A stretch of 64,000 nt of DNA, taken from positions 124,001 through 188,000 of the forward strand of contig CAWERW010000016.1 of assembly GCA_963811595.1 (NCBI GenBank), read 5' to 3'. Made by a program: the position numbers and the translations under genes. Below are positions 22,991 through 34,174 of this stretch, in pieces. The stretch's first letter is position 1, and each line of letters begins with the position of its first letter. Origin of the DNA: DASQFQ01 sp963811595 (lineage in GTDB: Bacteria > Actinomycetota > Thermoleophilia > Solirubrobacterales > Solirubrobacteraceae). Under the pieces are notes generated by a model. The model worked only from the letters and a program-made list of their open reading frames with translations. It did not search any database and had not been told where the DNA came from.

Positions 22991-24654
22991 TCGCGCACGT
23001 ACGTGCCGGGCGCCGGGTCGAGCGGGCGCATGCCCTTGGCGCCGAGCGTCTTGCGCGCGGTGCGCTTGTCGCCCGAGCGCTCGCCGAGCCAGTCCGTCCA
23101 GTCGCCCCACCACGAGCCGGGGTGCTGGGTCGCGTCAGCGAGGAAGGCGTCGGGGTCCTCGGGCAGCTCGGGGTTGACGCGGAACGACGCCTTCTCGTTG
23201 CCGGGCGGGTTCACGAGCGCGGCGATGTGCCCGCTGGTGGAGAGCACGAAGCGCGTCTCGCCGCCCAGCAGGTGCACGCTGCGGTAGCAGTTCGCCCACG
23301 GCGTGATGTGGTCGGCGATGCCCGCCACGATGTAGGCGTCGACGGTGATCTTCGACAGGTCGATCGGCGTGCCGAGCACCTCGACCTCGCCCGGCCGCAC
23401 GACCCCGTTGTCGATCGCGATGTTCATGAAGTCGCGGTGCAGCGCGGCCGGCATGTTCGTCGCGTCGGCGTTCCAGTAGAGGACGTCGAACGGCGGCGGG
23501 TCCTTGCCGAGCAGGTAGTTGTTGATCCAGTAGTTCCAGACGAGGTCGTTCGGCCGCAGCCACGCGAACACGCCCGCGAGCGCGCGCCCGTCGAGGTAGC
23601 CGCGGCGGGCCGACTCGGCGACCGCCATCTTCGCCGACCCCGGGTCCACCAGCGCGCCGGTCATGCCGGCGCGCTCGTTGTCGAGCACGGTCACGCCGAG
23701 GCTGAGGCCGGCGATGCGGTCCTGCTGCCCCGTCGCCGCGAGGTGCGCGACCGCGCAGGCGGCCACGATCCCGCCCGCGCACAGGCCGAGCACGTGCGAC
23801 GCGTCCTCCCCCGTGATCGTCTCGACGGCGTCGAGCGCCTCGAGCATCGCCTGCACGTAGGTGTCGAAGCCCCAGTCGGCGTGGCGCTCGTCGGGGTTGC
23901 GCCAGGAGATCGCGAACACCTGCTGGCCCTGCTTGAGCGCGAACTCGATCATGCTGCGATCCGGCGCCAGGTCGGTGATGTAGTACTTGTTGATCATCGG
24001 CGGCGTGACGAGCAGCGGCCGCTCGCGCACCTTCGACGTCTGCGCCTCGTACTGCAGGAGCTCGAAGACCTCGGTGCGGAGCACGACCGCGCCCGGCGTG
24101 ATCGCCAGGTTCTCCCCCACCTCGAACGCCGACGTGTCGACCATCGCCGGGATGCGCGGCGGCTTGCGCATGTCGCGCGCGAAGTTGCGGGCGCCGCGGG
24201 TCAGGTTGCGCCCGCCGGTGTCGAGCACGGCCTTGAGCGCGGCGGGATTCGTGACCGGGAGGTTCGAGGGCGCGACGGCGTCGAGCACGTTCTCGGCGGC
24301 GAAGCGCACGCGCCGCTCGGCCTGCCAGTCGAGGTCGGCGTCGCAGATCAGCTTGTCGGCCGCCCGCCCCGTCGCGAGGTAGGCCTGCATGAGGCGGCGG
24401 AACGCGGGGTTGCCCGTCCACGCCTCGTCCTTGAAGCGGCGATCGCCCTTGCTGGGCGCGGTCTCCGAGCGGCCGGCGGCGATGCGCGCGAGCTCCGCGC
24501 CCAGCTCGACGCTCCGGCGTGCGGTCATGTCCGGCCGCACCGCCAGCTTCGCCACGGCCTTGGCCCCGCTCATCCCGGGCCACCACGAGCGCACCGGCCC
24601 GCGCGCGGCCTCGGTCAACAGCACGTCGAGCGAGCCATTCCCGCCTGCCGCCAT
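22987..24654 (-). CDS. phaC: Poly(3-hydroxyalkanoate) synthase
   Basis: 555 residues. The lipase-like box is VLGLCAGGIVAAC with nucleophile C292. Other triad members are D448 (AGIADHITPW) and H476 (STSGHIAALVNPP). The N-terminal region has WTGNPAFRRLMQAYL (about 79-93), and the core has LLVTPPMINKYYITDL and WNYWINNYLLGKDPPPFD, both typical of class I synthases. Polymerises (R)-3-hydroxyacyl-CoA on granules. First gene of a leftward operon with a hydrolase and an acyl-CoA dehydrogenase. No phaE/phaR partner is adjacent, consistent with class I. Divergent from adk across 63 bp. Confidence 0.93.
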   Translation of the reverse strand: MAAGGNGSLDVLLTEAARGPVRSWWPGMSGAKAVAKLAVRPDMTARRSVELGAELARIAAGRSETAPSKGDRRFKDEAWTGNPAFRRLMQAYLATGRAADKLICDADLDWQAERRVRFAAENVLDAVAPSNLPVTNPAALKAVLDTGGRNLTRGARNFARDMRKPPRIPAMVDTSAFEVGENLAITPGAVVLRTEVFELLQYEAQTSKVRERPLLVTPPMINKYYITDLAPDRSMIEFALKQGQQVFAISWRNPDERHADWGFDTYVQAMLEALDAVETITGEDASHVLGLCAGGIVAACAVAHLAATGQQDRIAGLSLGVTVLDNERAGMTGALVDPGSAKMAVAESARRGYLDGRALAGVFAWLRPNDLVWNYWINNYLLGKDPPPFDVLYWNADATNMPAALHRDFMNIAIDNGVVRPGEVEVLGTPIDLSKITVDAYIVAGIADHITPWANCYRSVHLLGGETRFVLSTSGHIAALVNPPGNEKASFRVNPELPEDPDAFLADATQHPGSWWGDWTDWLGERSGDKRTARKTLGAKGMRPLDPAPGTYVRE

Positions 24655-24717
24655 CGCCGCTCCTCCTCATTTCGCGTTTCCCCACGGGCTACCCGGGGGA
24701 GAGGATCCGACACGACG

Positions 24718-25284
24718 ATGGCGCGCGTACCCACGATCGTCTTGATGGGCCCACCCGGCAGCGGCAAGGGCACCCAGGGCGAGCGCCTGGCCGAGGACGG
24801 ATTCGCCGCGCTCGCCACCGGCGACCTGCTGCGCGAGGCCCGCGCCGCCGGCAGCGACCTCGGCAAGCAGGCGTCGGAGTACATGGACCGCGGCGACCTC
24901 GTGCCCGACGAGCTGATCGTCGCGGCGCTCGAGGAGGAGCTCGGCGGCCTCGACGGCACGCCCGTCGTCCTCGACGGCTTCCCGCGCACGGTCGCCCAGG
25001 CCGAGGCGCTGGAGGGCGCGCTCGAGAGCCACGACCGCGAGCTCACCGCGGTCGTGCTGATCGACGTCCCCGACGACATCGTCACGGAGCGGATCGCCGG
25101 CCGCGGCGAGGGGCGCGACGACGACGACCCCGAGACCGTCCGCGAGCGGCTGCAGGTCTACCACGGCGAGACCGAGCCGCTGGTGCAGTACTACGACGAG
25201 CGCGGGCTGCTGCGGCGGGTCGACGGCGAGGGCGACGTGGACGCCGTCGCGGACGGCATCCACGCGGCGCTCGAAGCCGGCTAG
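24718..25284 (+). CDS. adk: Adenylate kinase, short form
   Basis: 188 residues. P-loop GPPGSGKGTQ (about 10-19), ATGDLLREA (AMP site), GFPRTVAQA, then RIAGRGEGRDDDDPETVRERL. The LID is the short loop type without zinc Cys. Interconverts ATP, AMP and ADP. In actinobacteria the housekeeping adk is usually in the ribosomal-protein/secY cluster, so this may be a second copy (inference). ATG 24718 follows GGGGGAGAGGA. Acyl-CoA synthetases produce AMP, which could explain its position next to PHA genes. Confidence 0.9.
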   Translation: MARVPTIVLMGPPGSGKGTQGERLAEDGFAALATGDLLREARAAGSDLGKQASEYMDRGDLVPDELIVAALEEELGGLDGTPVVLDGFPRTVAQAEALEGALESHDRELTAVVLIDVPDDIVTERIAGRGEGRDDDDPETVRERLQVYHGETEPLVQYYDERGLLRRVDGEGDVDAVADGIHAALEAG

Positions 25285-25439
25285 TCGACGATCGGCCGCG
25301 CGCGCTCGGAGCCGAACAGCTCAGCGATGCGGGCGAGCGTCGTCTCGCGCGACGGGTCGGTCGCCGCGACGAGCAGGAAGGAGTCCTCCGTCACCGGCTC
25401 GAGCTTCTGTGGGATCTCGGTGACGATGGCGCTGAGCAC
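25281..25439 (-). CDS. Small hypothetical protein (52 aa)
   Basis: GTG 25439 is preceded by AGGAGG ten bases upstream and the frame runs 52 codons to TAG 25281, overlapping the adk end by 4 bp. The product includes VLSAIVTEIPQKLEPVTED and ARIAELFGSERARPIVD, with a composition like a small soluble protein and third-position G+C bias. No family recognised. Convergent with adk. The 120 bp between its start and the TauE gene hold no other gene I can support. Confidence 0.5.
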   Translation of the reverse strand: MLSAIVTEIPQKLEPVTEDSFLLVAATDPSRETTLARIAELFGSERARPIVD

Positions 25440-25559
25440 TGGTGCGAATCCTCCTGCCGCCTCCGGCGGAACCCGTTCCGCCGCCTTGACTGACTACGCA
25501 TTCGCCCTCGCGGCCGATCACCCTGCCTCCGCCGGGCCGAACGTGCTCGACTACCGCGC

Positions 25560-26336
25560 GTGATCCTGATCGCGATCCCGTTCGGCCTCGCCATCGGGCT
25601 CGTGGTGGGCGCTGTCGGCGGCGGCGGGGCGATCCTCGCGCTGCCGGTGCTCGTCTACGTGCTCGGCCAGGGCGTCGGGCCCGCCTCGACCGCCTCGCTG
25701 ATCGTGATCGCGGTCGCCGCCGCCGTCGGCGCCGGCGCGCTCGCGCGCCGCGGCCAGGTGTGCTGGCGGATCGCCGGGCTGTTCTCGCTGCCGGCGGCCG
25801 TCGGCTCGCTGCTGGGAGCGCTGGCCAGCGCCGCGGTCAGCGAGCGCGCGCTCGTGCTCGCGTTCGTGCCGGTCATGCTCGTCGCCGCGGGCGCCACCTG
25901 GCAGCGTGCTGGCGAGGAGCAGGGGGACGAGGAGGGCGAGTGCCCGCCCGCGCGGCTCGTCGTGATCGCCCTGGCCGGGCTCGGCGTCGGCGTGCTGACC
26001 GGGTTCTTCGGGGTCGGCGGCGGCTTCATGATCGTGCCGGTGCTGACGCTCGGGCTCGGGCTCGCGTTCCGCCGCGCGGTCGCCACGTCGCTCGTGATCA
26101 TCACCTTCACGGGCTGCGCGGCGCTCGCGAGCCACCTCGTCACCGGGGCGGCGCCCGACGTCGCCATCACCGCGTCGCTCGCGGCCTCGACCGCCGTCGG
26201 CGCCGCGATCGGCACCGCGGTCGCGGGGCGGCTCCCGCAACAGGCGCTCGCACGCGGGTTCGCGACGATCGTGACCGTCCTCGCGCTGCTCCTGCTCGCC
26301 GACGTGCTGTTCCTGGACGGCCCGCCCACGGCCTAG
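25560..26336 (+). CDS. TauE/SafE-family sulfite exporter-like membrane protein
   Basis: 258 residues with about eight transmembrane segments in two repeats. Each repeat has a Gly-rich motif: LVVGAVGGGGAILALPVL near residue 13 and VLTGFFGVGGGFMIVPVL near residue 148, the TauE/SafE signature. A charged cytoplasmic linker (EEQGDEEGE) separates the halves. Family members export organosulfonates or sulfite, or import related anions. GTG 25560. Alone on its strand; substrate not deducible. Confidence 0.87.
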   Translation: MILIAIPFGLAIGLVVGAVGGGGAILALPVLVYVLGQGVGPASTASLIVIAVAAAVGAGALARRGQVCWRIAGLFSLPAAVGSLLGALASAAVSERALVLAFVPVMLVAAGATWQRAGEEQGDEEGECPPARLVVIALAGLGVGVLTGFFGVGGGFMIVPVLTLGLGLAFRRAVATSLVIITFTGCAALASHLVTGAAPDVAITASLAASTAVGAAIGTAVAGRLPQQALARGFATIVTVLALLLLADVLFLDGPPTA

Positions 26337-26397
26337 TTGCGCACCGGGCCGGATCGGGTAGCGCAAACGGTGAAGCCCCGACTTGAAGGAGCACGAC

Positions 26398-26904
26398 ATG
26401 GCGAAGGTTGCGAAGACAGCGAAGAAGGGCGCCAAGGGCTGGGCCGGCTACAAGGCCGCCAAGCAGGGCGCGAAGGGTGCGAAGAAGACCGCGAAGGGCG
26501 TCGCGGGCTACAAGCTCGCCAAGCGCGCGGTGCCGAAGCGCAAGAAGTCGCGCTCGAAGCTGCCGCTGATCGCCGCCGCCGGTGCGGCGTTCGCCGCGGT
26601 GCTCGCCGTCGTCAAGCGGCGCAAGGTCGCCGACACCGCCAAGGGCGCGGCGCACGGAGCGAAGTCCGCGGTGACGCCGGAGCGCTCCTACGACGACGTC
26701 ACGCTCGCCCGCAAGGTCGAGAGCGAGATCTTCCGGCCCGCCGACGCGCCCAAGGACAAGGTCTCGGTCAGCGTCGCCGACGGCGTCGTGGAGCTGCGCG
26801 GCGAGCTCGACGATCAGAAGCAGGTCGAGGAGCTCGGCAAGTCGGCGAAGAGCGTCGAGGGCGTCAAGGACGTGCGCAACCTCCTGAGCACCACGACCGC
26901 CTAG
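26398..26904 (+). CDS. BON-domain protein with Lys-rich N-terminus and one membrane segment
   Basis: 168 residues. The N-terminus is Lys/Ala/Gly-rich with repeats of AGYKxAK (WAGYKAAKQGAKGAKK, VAGYKLAKRA). A hydrophobic segment (about 58-73, LPLIAAAGAAFAAVLAVV) follows. A BON phospholipid-binding domain occupies about 100-165 (VTLARKVESEIFRP, VSVADGVVELRGELDD, VEGVKDVRNLL). BON proteins bind membranes and often serve in envelope stress. ATG 26398 with AAGGAG at ideal distance. Confidence 0.82.
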   Translation: MAKVAKTAKKGAKGWAGYKAAKQGAKGAKKTAKGVAGYKLAKRAVPKRKKSRSKLPLIAAAGAAFAAVLAVVKRRKVADTAKGAAHGAKSAVTPERSYDDVTLARKVESEIFRPADAPKDKVSVSVADGVVELRGELDDQKQVEELGKSAKSVEGVKDVRNLLSTTTA

Positions 26905-26942
26905 GCGGGCCGGGCCACGGCGGACGTGGCACGATCCCGTAG

Positions 26943-27386
<444 letters not shown>

Positions 27387-27396
27387 CGTAAGGGCG

Positions 27397-27869
27397 GTGA
27401 GTGACGCCCCCCGTCCCCCCGCCCAGCGCCGTCGCGACACCGAGCACCGGCTGACCCACGACGTCGACGTCTGGGTGGCCAGCGCCTCGGAAGACGGCGC
27501 GCCGTATCTGGTGCCGCTGTCCTTCGACTGGGACGGCGAGGCGCTGCTCGTGGCCACGCCGGCGAACAGCCCGACCGGCAGGAACCTCGCCGCCACCCGG
27601 ACCGTCCGGCTGGGGCTGGGCGCGACCCGCGACGTGACGATGATCGAGGGCGCGGTCGACGTGCTCGAGATCGACGCGCTGCCACAGGAGCTGGGTGACC
27701 GGTTCGCCGCGCGCGCCGGCTTCGACCCGCGCACGCTGGCCACGCCGTACCGCTGGTTCCGCATCTCGCCGCGCCGCATCCAGACCTGGCGCGAGGTGGA
27801 CGAGCTGCCCGACCGCGAGTTGATGCGCGCCGGCCGCTGGCTGGTCGACGCCGAACAGATGGAGACACG

Positions 27870-27873
<4 letters not shown>
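27397..27873 (+). CDS. Pyridoxamine 5'-phosphate oxidase-fold FMN/F420-binding protein
   Basis: 158 residues, split beta-barrel. DVWVASASEDGAPYLVPLSF (about 25-44) and LLVATPANSPTGRNLAATRTVRL (about 51-73) are typical of the actinobacterial FMN/F420-dependent PNPOx-like family. The C-terminal half has PYRWFRISPRRIQTWRE. It overlaps the UvrA-like gene (ATGA), so they are translationally coupled. Possibly a detoxifying reductase in the same stress response. Confidence 0.82.
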
Positions 27874-30221
<2,348 letters not shown>

Positions 30222-30248
30222 GGACTGGCCGCCCGGTCTACGCGGCGA

Positions 30249-30271
30249 CCCGCCGGCTCATGCCCGGCGGG
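30249..30271. terminator. GC hairpin after UvrA-like gene
   Basis: CCCGCCGG (30249-30256) pairs with CCGGCGGG (30264-30271) around a 7-nt loop, 28 bases after the stop codon at 30221. No T-run, so terminator function is uncertain. Confidence 0.35.
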
Positions 30272-30281
30272 CGAGCCGCCG

Positions 30282-30482
30282 ATGTTCGGGGTCATGGCAC
30301 GCATGCTCTCCGGGGTCTTCCTCTTCGCCTGGGGCGTCGCCCTGCTCGTCTCCGGCTTCTTCCGCGACTACGACACGAGCACCGCGTACGGCAGCGGCCA
30401 GCTCATGGGCTGGGCGTTCGGCCTCGTGCTCGTGGCGCTCGGCGCCCGCGCGTTCGTCAAGGGCCGCGAGGCCCGGCGCTAG
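30282..30482 (+). CDS. Small two-span membrane protein
   Basis: 66 residues (or 62 from ATG 30294). Two hydrophobic segments, MLSGVFLFAWGVALLVSGFF and LMGWAFGLVLVALGARAFV, are joined by a polar turn (RDYDTSTAYGSGQ); the tail KGREARR is positive. No family recognised. It overlaps the histidine kinase stop tail-to-tail by 4 bp. Confidence 0.6.
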   Translation: MFGVMARMLSGVFLFAWGVALLVSGFFRDYDTSTAYGSGQLMGWAFGLVLVALGARAFVKGREARR

Positions 30483-31918
30483 ACCCCGTTCAGCGGCAGC
30501 ACCGCGCGCACGAGCGTTCCCTCGCCGGGCGGGCTCTCGACGCTGAGCGAGCCGTCGCACGCGCCGACCCGGTCGGCGAGTCCCGCGAGGCCGGAGCCGG
30601 TGCTCGCCGCGGCGCCGCCGACGCCGTCGTCGCGGATCTCGACCACGAGCTCGCCGTCCGCGCTCGCCAGCCGCACCGTCGCGTGCGAGGCGCTCGCGTA
30701 CTTCGCGACGTTCGTGAGCGCCTCCGAGACCGTGAAGTAGGCGGTCGCCTCGGCGATCGCGGGCAGCCGCCCCTCGGGCAGCACGCCCTCGATCTCGACC
30801 GGCACCGGCGCCCGCGACGCCAGCGTCTCGATCGCCGGCGCCAGCCCGCGCTCGGTCAGCACCGCCGGGTGGATGCCGCGGGCGAGCTCGCGCAACTCGG
30901 CCGACGCCTCCGCGAGCTCCTTTCCGAGCTCCTCGAGGAACGGGCCGGCCGACTCCGGGTCGCGCTCGAGCCGCGCCCGGGCCACGCGGACGTTCAGCGC
31001 CATCGCCACGAGCCGCTGCTGTGCGCCGTCGTGAAGGTCGCGCTCGATCTTGCGCCGCGCCGCGTCGGCGGCCTCGATGATGCGCGCCCGCGAGGCCCGG
31101 ATCTCCTCCGTCCGGACCGCCTCGATCTCCTGCTGCCGCAGTGCCTCCTCGGCCTCGCGCCGGTCGGTGATGTCGAAGATCGCGCCGTCCATCCACAGCC
31201 GCCCGCCCGGGCCGCGCACGAGCTGGCCGCGGTCGAGCACCCAGCGCACCGAGCCGTCCGCGTGGACGATCCGGTACTCGAGCACGAACGGCGCGTCCTC
31301 GGTGGCCGAGTCGGCGACGCGCTTGCGCACCCCGTCGCGGTCGTCGGGGTGGATGATGCTCATCAGCGTCCGCTTCTCGCTGGCGATGAAGTTCTCCGGC
31401 GGGTAGCCCGAGATGCGCTCGATCTCGTCGCTGATCAGCGCGAGCCGGTGCTCCTCGTGCCACGCCGAGCGGTAGATCGCGCCCGGCACGTTGACCATCA
31501 GCGCGCGCAGGAGCGTGTCGTCGGAGCGCTGCTGCGCGGCGCGCGCGCCCGCCCGCGCCCGTGCCAGCAGCTCCGTGCGCGTGAACGGCCGGGGCACGTA
31601 GTCGTCCGCGCCCGCCTGCAGCGCCTCCACCGCGCCGCGGCCGTCGCTGCGGTCGGTGATCGCGAGCAGCCACGCCTCCCCCATCCGCGCCTCGGCGCGC
31701 AGCGCCGTGCAGACCGCCGCCGCGTCCTGCTTGCCGTCGCCGGCGACGAGGATCAGGCCCGCGGGCGCCTCGGCGAGCGCCTTGCGCGCCGCCTTCGCGT
31801 CGGGCACCGCGCGGCACGAGTAGCCGGCCGCGCGCAGCCAGGGCACGACCTCGGGCTCGACGGCGCCGACGAGCAGAAGGGCGGACTCGTGCCGCCGGAC
31901 GTATCCGGACCCGGACAC
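30479..31918 (-). CDS. Sensor histidine kinase: degenerate receiver, PAS and HisKA_3/HATPase
   Basis: 479 residues. Residues 12-130 have a receiver-like fold but lack the usual acidic pair (LLLVGAVEPE) and have Arg for the conserved Lys (YVPRPF), so probably a pseudo-receiver. A PAS/PAC domain follows (about 140-265; YRIVHADGSVRWVLDRGQ, IFDITDRREAEE). The dimerisation box is RRKIERDLHDGAQQRLVAMAL with the phospho-His. The ATP site has NVAKYASASHATV, VEIRDDGVGG and GSGLAGLADRV. No membrane segment, so cytoplasmic. NarL-type partner regulator not adjacent. Confidence 0.9.
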   Translation of the reverse strand: MSGSGYVRRHESALLLVGAVEPEVVPWLRAAGYSCRAVPDAKAARKALAEAPAGLILVAGDGKQDAAAVCTALRAEARMGEAWLLAITDRSDGRGAVEALQAGADDYVPRPFTRTELLARARAGARAAQQRSDDTLLRALMVNVPGAIYRSAWHEEHRLALISDEIERISGYPPENFIASEKRTLMSIIHPDDRDGVRKRVADSATEDAPFVLEYRIVHADGSVRWVLDRGQLVRGPGGRLWMDGAIFDITDRREAEEALRQQEIEAVRTEEIRASRARIIEAADAARRKIERDLHDGAQQRLVAMALNVRVARARLERDPESAGPFLEELGKELAEASAELRELARGIHPAVLTERGLAPAIETLASRAPVPVEIEGVLPEGRLPAIAEATAYFTVSEALTNVAKYASASHATVRLASADGELVVEIRDDGVGGAAASTGSGLAGLADRVGACDGSLSVESPPGEGTLVRAVLPLNGV

Positions 31919-31931
31919 CGGGTCCGATTAT

Positions 31932-33206
31932 CTACGCCGTCTCGGCTTCGAGCGAGCCGACCCGCGGCCGCGTCGACGCCTCCTGCGCCTCCTCGAGGTC
32001 GCGGCCCCTGGTGTCCGGCGCGAACAGGACGCCCACGAGCCCGCTGATGAACAGCATCGCGAACAGCACGATCGAGAGGGTGCGGAAGCCCTCGTTCTCC
32101 ATCACCGGCAGCAGCACGAGCAGCCAGATGCCGAGCGCGATCCGGACCACGCCGAACATGAAGCCCTGCGCGGTCGAGCGCAGCATGGTCGGGAACAGCT
32201 CGCCGCTCCAGAGCTGGAACAGCGACTGCTGGCCGATGCCCGCTCCCGCGCCGAACAGCACGACGTTGATCAGCGCGGTGAAGAACGTGACGTCGAAGAA
32301 GATGAACGGCACGAACGCCGCGAGCTGCAGCACGGAGCTCCAGAACAGCATCGCCCGCCGGCTCACCTGGTCGATCAGCGGCATGTAGACGAACGCCACC
32401 GCCAGCGCGGTCGAGACGAACCAGATCGCCTGCAGCGCGAGGTTCGCGCGGTCGGTGGTCTCGCCGACGGCGTCGAGGATGAAGGGGAAGAACAGCCCGT
32501 AGGTTCCCGCGACGAGGTTCCAGACGCCGTACATGACGATCAGGAAAAGCAGCGGCCGGGCGAAGCGCCGGCTCAGCAGCTCGCGGTACGCCTGGGCGCT
32601 CGAGTCAGCCTCCTTGCCGCGTGCCTTCTCCCACAGCGATGACTCCGTCATCCCCTGCCGCAGCGCCCACGTGATCAGGGCGACGATCAGCAGGTGGGCG
32701 AAGATGATCCGCGTCGCGAGCATCTCGAGGTCGAGCAGCACGAGCCCGAACAGCAGCGGCGCGATCGCCCCGACGTACCAGAGGACCTGCGCGAGGCCGG
32801 CGAAGCGCCCGCGGCGATCGCTCGGGGCGGTCTCCGTGATGAGCGTCCACGACGCGGGCACGTCCGCGCCGACGGTCAGGCCGACGATGAAGAAGCCGAC
32901 GAGCAGCATCCACGGCTCGAACGCGAAGACGATCCACAGCGTCCCGAACGCGTACAGCAGCAGGTCCCACTGGTAGATCTTCTTGCGGCCGAGGACGTCG
33001 CAGATGCGGCCGCCGATCAGCGCGCCGAGGCCCGCCGCGATCGCGTTCGAGCTGAACGCGCCGAGGAACGAGACGAACGAGCTGCCGAAGCCGAAGTGCT
33101 CGGCCCAGATCGGGAGCGCCACCGCGCCGGCCACGATCGACCCGGCGTCGATGTAGTTGGCCATCGCGGCCAGCAGGGTCCTGCGCCACTGCTCGTTCTT
33201 GATCAC
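31932..33206 (-). CDS. MFS transporter, sugar-porter type
   Basis: 424 residues, 12 transmembrane segments. The loop motif GGRICDVLGRKKIYQWDL (about 66-83) and ETAPSDRRGRFAGL match sugar porters. It lies 57 bp downstream of the DeoR regulator on the same strand and divergent from the rhamnose ABC operon, so it may be a second route for rhamnose or a related methylpentose (inference). GTG 33206 with GGGAGGA upstream. Confidence 0.87.
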   Translation of the reverse strand: MIKNEQWRRTLLAAMANYIDAGSIVAGAVALPIWAEHFGFGSSFVSFLGAFSSNAIAAGLGALIGGRICDVLGRKKIYQWDLLLYAFGTLWIVFAFEPWMLLVGFFIVGLTVGADVPASWTLITETAPSDRRGRFAGLAQVLWYVGAIAPLLFGLVLLDLEMLATRIIFAHLLIVALITWALRQGMTESSLWEKARGKEADSSAQAYRELLSRRFARPLLFLIVMYGVWNLVAGTYGLFFPFILDAVGETTDRANLALQAIWFVSTALAVAFVYMPLIDQVSRRAMLFWSSVLQLAAFVPFIFFDVTFFTALINVVLFGAGAGIGQQSLFQLWSGELFPTMLRSTAQGFMFGVVRIALGIWLLVLLPVMENEGFRTLSIVLFAMLFISGLVGVLFAPDTRGRDLEEAQEASTRPRVGSLEAETA

Positions 33207-33262
33207 AGCGCGTCCTCCCTCTCTCGGGAGGCAGCGTTACCCGACCATCACCGCACAGAAAC

Positions 33263-34039
33263 TCACACGTCGTCGAGCGCGAGCACGCTCACGCCCGCGG
33301 CGACCAGCGGCGCGGTGTCGGCGGTCGTCACGCCGTGGACGACGACGCCGGAGATCTCGGAGACCCGCGCGATCACGCTCAGGCCGCGCGTCAGCAGCTT
33401 CGTCGAGTCGATGAGCAGGGTCGCCTCGCCGGCCTGGGGGATCATCGTGCGCTTGACCTCGGCCTCGAGCGAGTCGGCGTCGGTCATCACCCCGTTCTCG
33501 GTCAGGCCCTTGACGCTCAGGAACAGGCGGTCGGCGAAGTGGCCCTGGACCGTGCGGACCGCGAACGGCCCGACGAACGAGCGCGTGAGCCGCCGCAGCG
33601 TGCCGCCGACTCCGATCAGCTCCACCTCGGGCCCGCCCTCGTTGAAGATCAGCTCCATCACGGGCAGCGAGTTCGTGAGCACCGTCGCGGCGAGGCCCGT
33701 CTCGATCATGCGCCGCGCGACGAAGTAGCTCGTCGTCGAGGAGTCGAGGAAGACGGTCTCGCGCGGCGAGAGCATCGCCACGGCCTCCTCGGCGAGCCGG
33801 CGCTTGGCCTCCGTCTCGACCTTCATGCGGCGGGCGAACGAGTCCTCGTGCGCGGCGGTGCTGGGCAGCACCGCGCCGCCGTGCGTCCGCCGCAGCAGGC
33901 CGCGCCGCTCGAGCTCGTCGAGGTCGCGGCGCGCGGTCATGGGCGAGACGCCGAAGCGCGACTCGACCTCGGCGACCGTCACGGCGCCGTTGCTGCGCAG
34001 CGCCTCGGCGATCTCGCGCCGGCGCGTCTCCGCAAGCAC
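33263..34039 (-). CDS. DeoR-family repressor of the rhamnose regulon
   Basis: 258 residues from GTG 34039. N-terminal helix-turn-helix RRREIAEALRSNGAVTVAEV and FGVSPMTARRDLDELERRGL; the DeoR motif THGGAV follows. The C-terminal effector domain (about 75-255) has VFLDSSTTSYFVARRM, VLTNSLPVMELI and LLIDSTKLLTRGLSV. DeoR proteins sense phosphorylated sugars; rhamnulose-1-phosphate is the likely inducer here. Divergent from the ABC operon with an inverted repeat between (34123-34138). Confidence 0.9.
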   Translation of the reverse strand: MLAETRRREIAEALRSNGAVTVAEVESRFGVSPMTARRDLDELERRGLLRRTHGGAVLPSTAAHEDSFARRMKVETEAKRRLAEEAVAMLSPRETVFLDSSTTSYFVARRMIETGLAATVLTNSLPVMELIFNEGGPEVELIGVGGTLRRLTRSFVGPFAVRTVQGHFADRLFLSVKGLTENGVMTDADSLEAEVKRTMIPQAGEATLLIDSTKLLTRGLSVIARVSEISGVVVHGVTTADTAPLVAAGVSVLALDDV

Positions 34040-34122
34040 CTTCCTGCCTTCTGTTCGTTTCTGTGCGATAGGTGCTCCAGGCGCCGCTGACCGCAGCGAC
34101 GGTAGCGGCGCGCCTGGCGCGT

Positions 34123-34161
34123 TGTCAAGCGTTTGACACGCCCGGAATGTTCTGTTGTGAT
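34123..34161 (+). promoter_or_regulatory. Rhamnose operon promoter with overlapping inverted-repeat operator
   Basis: TGTCAA (34123-34128) and TTGACA (34133-34138) form a perfect inverted repeat spaced by GCGT. TTGACA also serves as the -35 box, with TGTGAT (34156-34161) as -10 after 17 bp. Transcription would start at about 34168, only about seven bases before ATG 34175. The repeat is the probable DeoR site. Confidence 0.65.
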
Positions 34162-34174
34162 TGTTATTGGTCGG

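Noticed and set aside
25490..25563. Fragment reading DYAFALAADHP and NVLDYRA upstream of the TauE gene
   Set aside because: It faintly recalls the start of a methyltransferase but stops at once, has no glycine-rich SAM loop and overlaps the opposite-strand small gene; too short to call a remnant.
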